Shown here: one piece after another, positions 62,651 to 64,000 of the stretch
How the letters are laid out: each line of letters starts with the position of its first letter
Numbering within the stretch: position 1 is the first letter of the stretch
NCBI GenBank assembly: GCA_036571765.1
Contig: BROE01000001.1
Coordinates: 2,365,573-2,429,572, forward strand
Direction of reading: 5' to 3'
Length of the DNA: 64,000 bases
Source: Plecoglossus altivelis
Lineage: Eukaryota; Chordata; Actinopteri; Osmeriformes; Plecoglossidae
Notes under the pieces: generated by a model
Seen by the model: only the letters and a program-made list of their open reading frames with translations
Told to the model about the DNA's origin: nothing
The model's database searches: none
Program-made: the position numbers and the translations under genes

Positions 62651-64000
62651 TAATGTTTTTGTCTCCTGTTAGTGTCATAGAGTAGGCCTTACCCATCAGT
62701 GTTGTGCTGAATGCACAGCTAACAGTCAAACAACGGAAGGAGCATGATGTTACATCTAATAGATGCACCTGGGCAACAACTCAATCTTTCATAGAAACAG
62801 ACACACAGAACTGAAAGCTCTCTGGAGCAACACAATCCCAGACCACACCATCATAGACAACACAATACCAAACTAAATCCCATTGATAAATAGACCTAAT
62901 CTGTGACAAATGTTCTCTACGAGGGTCAACAGTGAGACACATAAGGGCGAGGTATACATTTCTGTCATCACAATGAGAGACTGCAGTTGTGTGATGTTTA
63001 TAAATACTGTACCTTCCAATGGAGAGGGTGGACCTAGTCTAGTCTACTCTGAGGTGATGTCATAGACATGGCAGGTCTGGAATAATGAGCGGTAATCACA
63101 ATGTACAGGAACTTTTGGTGTACTACTCACAATAGAGACTCGCACACCATGACTGTTGCTAGGACATTATGACATGAAGCAGTTGTTTATCTGACTCATA
63201 AGGGGAGCATTTTAAATTGATTATCTACCCTCTCTTCTGTCATCTTAGGACTTACAGTACTTTTGCAATATTGTTCTATAACCACAAAGTCTAACACAGT
63301 TTGTATCTCATTATTATAATGAGTTCAATGTTGAACATGTTTTGGTCTTATGCAGTTTGGAAATGTTTGCCAGTGCAAAACTGATAAAATCTCTCTTGTT
63401 GAACTACTATTTTTCCAACCAGCTTCAATTCCCCCTCCAGATGTGTAAAGAATTAAGGGAATTTACTTTCTCAACAACCAAGCAGGCTTCTCATGGCCTC
63501 ATCACACAAGCCTGGAAGCCCCACTAATCCCGGAGAAAGTGGCCTGGAGACTTGAGCCTGTGAAAAAGAACCTCACATCAGATTGCGAAAACAAAACACA
63601 ATTAAGGGTGTATCTCTCCTGATACCCAAAACATCACTGGGAAAGCCTGTCATATCCCCTACACGTGTACGTGAATTACCAATACCCGGGCTGCTGCCCC
63701 CCTGCTGTTACTGAGCCCTCCCTAGGGGCCTGCTGGTCTGGCCTTGAGGAATGGAGTGGCCTGAATAGCCTCTGCTCACTCGACCCCTCCTAACTTCCTG
63801 CCCAGTGCCAGGCATCAATACGAGCCGTAACTTTGCGGTGGGCTATAATCCTGCAACGTTTTGACAGCTGTTACCATAGAGGAAGTGGCCACAACTAGAG
63901 TGCAGGCCCAAGAAAAAGAAGAGGAAGAAAAAACACACACTTTTACCCCATTTCTCCTCTCTTCCACCTGGTCTGCTTCTAAACACAATAGGCTGGCTGA
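62651..64000. other. downstream of wnt9a, no gene seen
   Basis: Unique-looking DNA with one 61-codon open frame (63342-63527) that has no recognisable similarity. A purine-rich patch lies near 63910-63935. Confidence 0.5.

Noticed and set aside
1..64000. Search for mobile elements, CRISPR arrays, operons, viral insertions or an exotic gene cluster
   Set aside because: None seen. No reverse transcriptase, transposase, LTR pair or regular spacer array could be recognised by eye. A RepeatMasker run with a fish library would be needed to find old fragments.

Overview
The window is vertebrate nuclear DNA, almost certainly from a teleost fish. It has intron-containing genes with GT-AG splice sites, long non-coding spacers rich in TG/CA repeats, and five orthologues in the order guk1 (-), mmtag2/C1orf35 (+), arf1 (-), wnt3a (-), wnt9a (+). 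This is the mirror image of the human 1q42.13 block WNT9A-WNT3A-ARF1-C1orf35-GUK1, compressed here into about 60 kb. Two things separate it from human: I found no mrpl55 between mmtag2 and guk1, and the two Wnt start codons are only 7.3 kb apart. The species cannot be named from sequence alone.

Layout. 1-438: the first three coding exons of guk1 on the minus strand, running off the left edge. A candidate upstream guk1 exon at about 3.05 kb would add a short basic N-terminus. 3.1-3.8 kb: compact head-to-head spacer between guk1 and mmtag2. 3.8-6.6 kb: mmtag2, eight coding exons, 303 aa. 6.6-7.6 kb: convergent spacer with a perfect 22-bp inverted repeat. 7.6-10.7 kb: arf1, four coding exons, 180 aa, one residue shorter than the usual 181 aa. 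10.7-23.4 kb: spacer with no gene that I can support, carrying CTCF-like motifs, CA-rich repeats and an isolated TATA box. 23.4-36.3 kb: wnt3a, four exons, 352 aa. 36.3-43.1 kb: spacer between the divergent Wnt starts. 43.1-62.6 kb: wnt9a, four exons, 366 aa, with a 12.8-kb first intron and an AT-rich 3' end with several poly(A) signals. 62.6-64 kb: nothing recognised.

Function. Two secreted, lipid-modified Wnt ligands sit back to back and probably share regulatory DNA. Three housekeeping genes (guanylate kinase, a basic nuclear protein, an Arf GTPase) lie on the wnt3a side. All exon models here were assembled by hand from reading frame, splice consensus and family similarity. The exon phases join without frameshift in every gene. 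No prokaryotic, viral or CRISPR system is present. The most interesting points are regulatory or structural: a possible CTCF layout around wnt3a, frame-preserving stop-free introns in both Wnt genes, a start-overlapping upstream ORF in wnt9a, a one-codon-shorter arf1, a possible mitochondrial first exon of guk1, and the inverted repeat.
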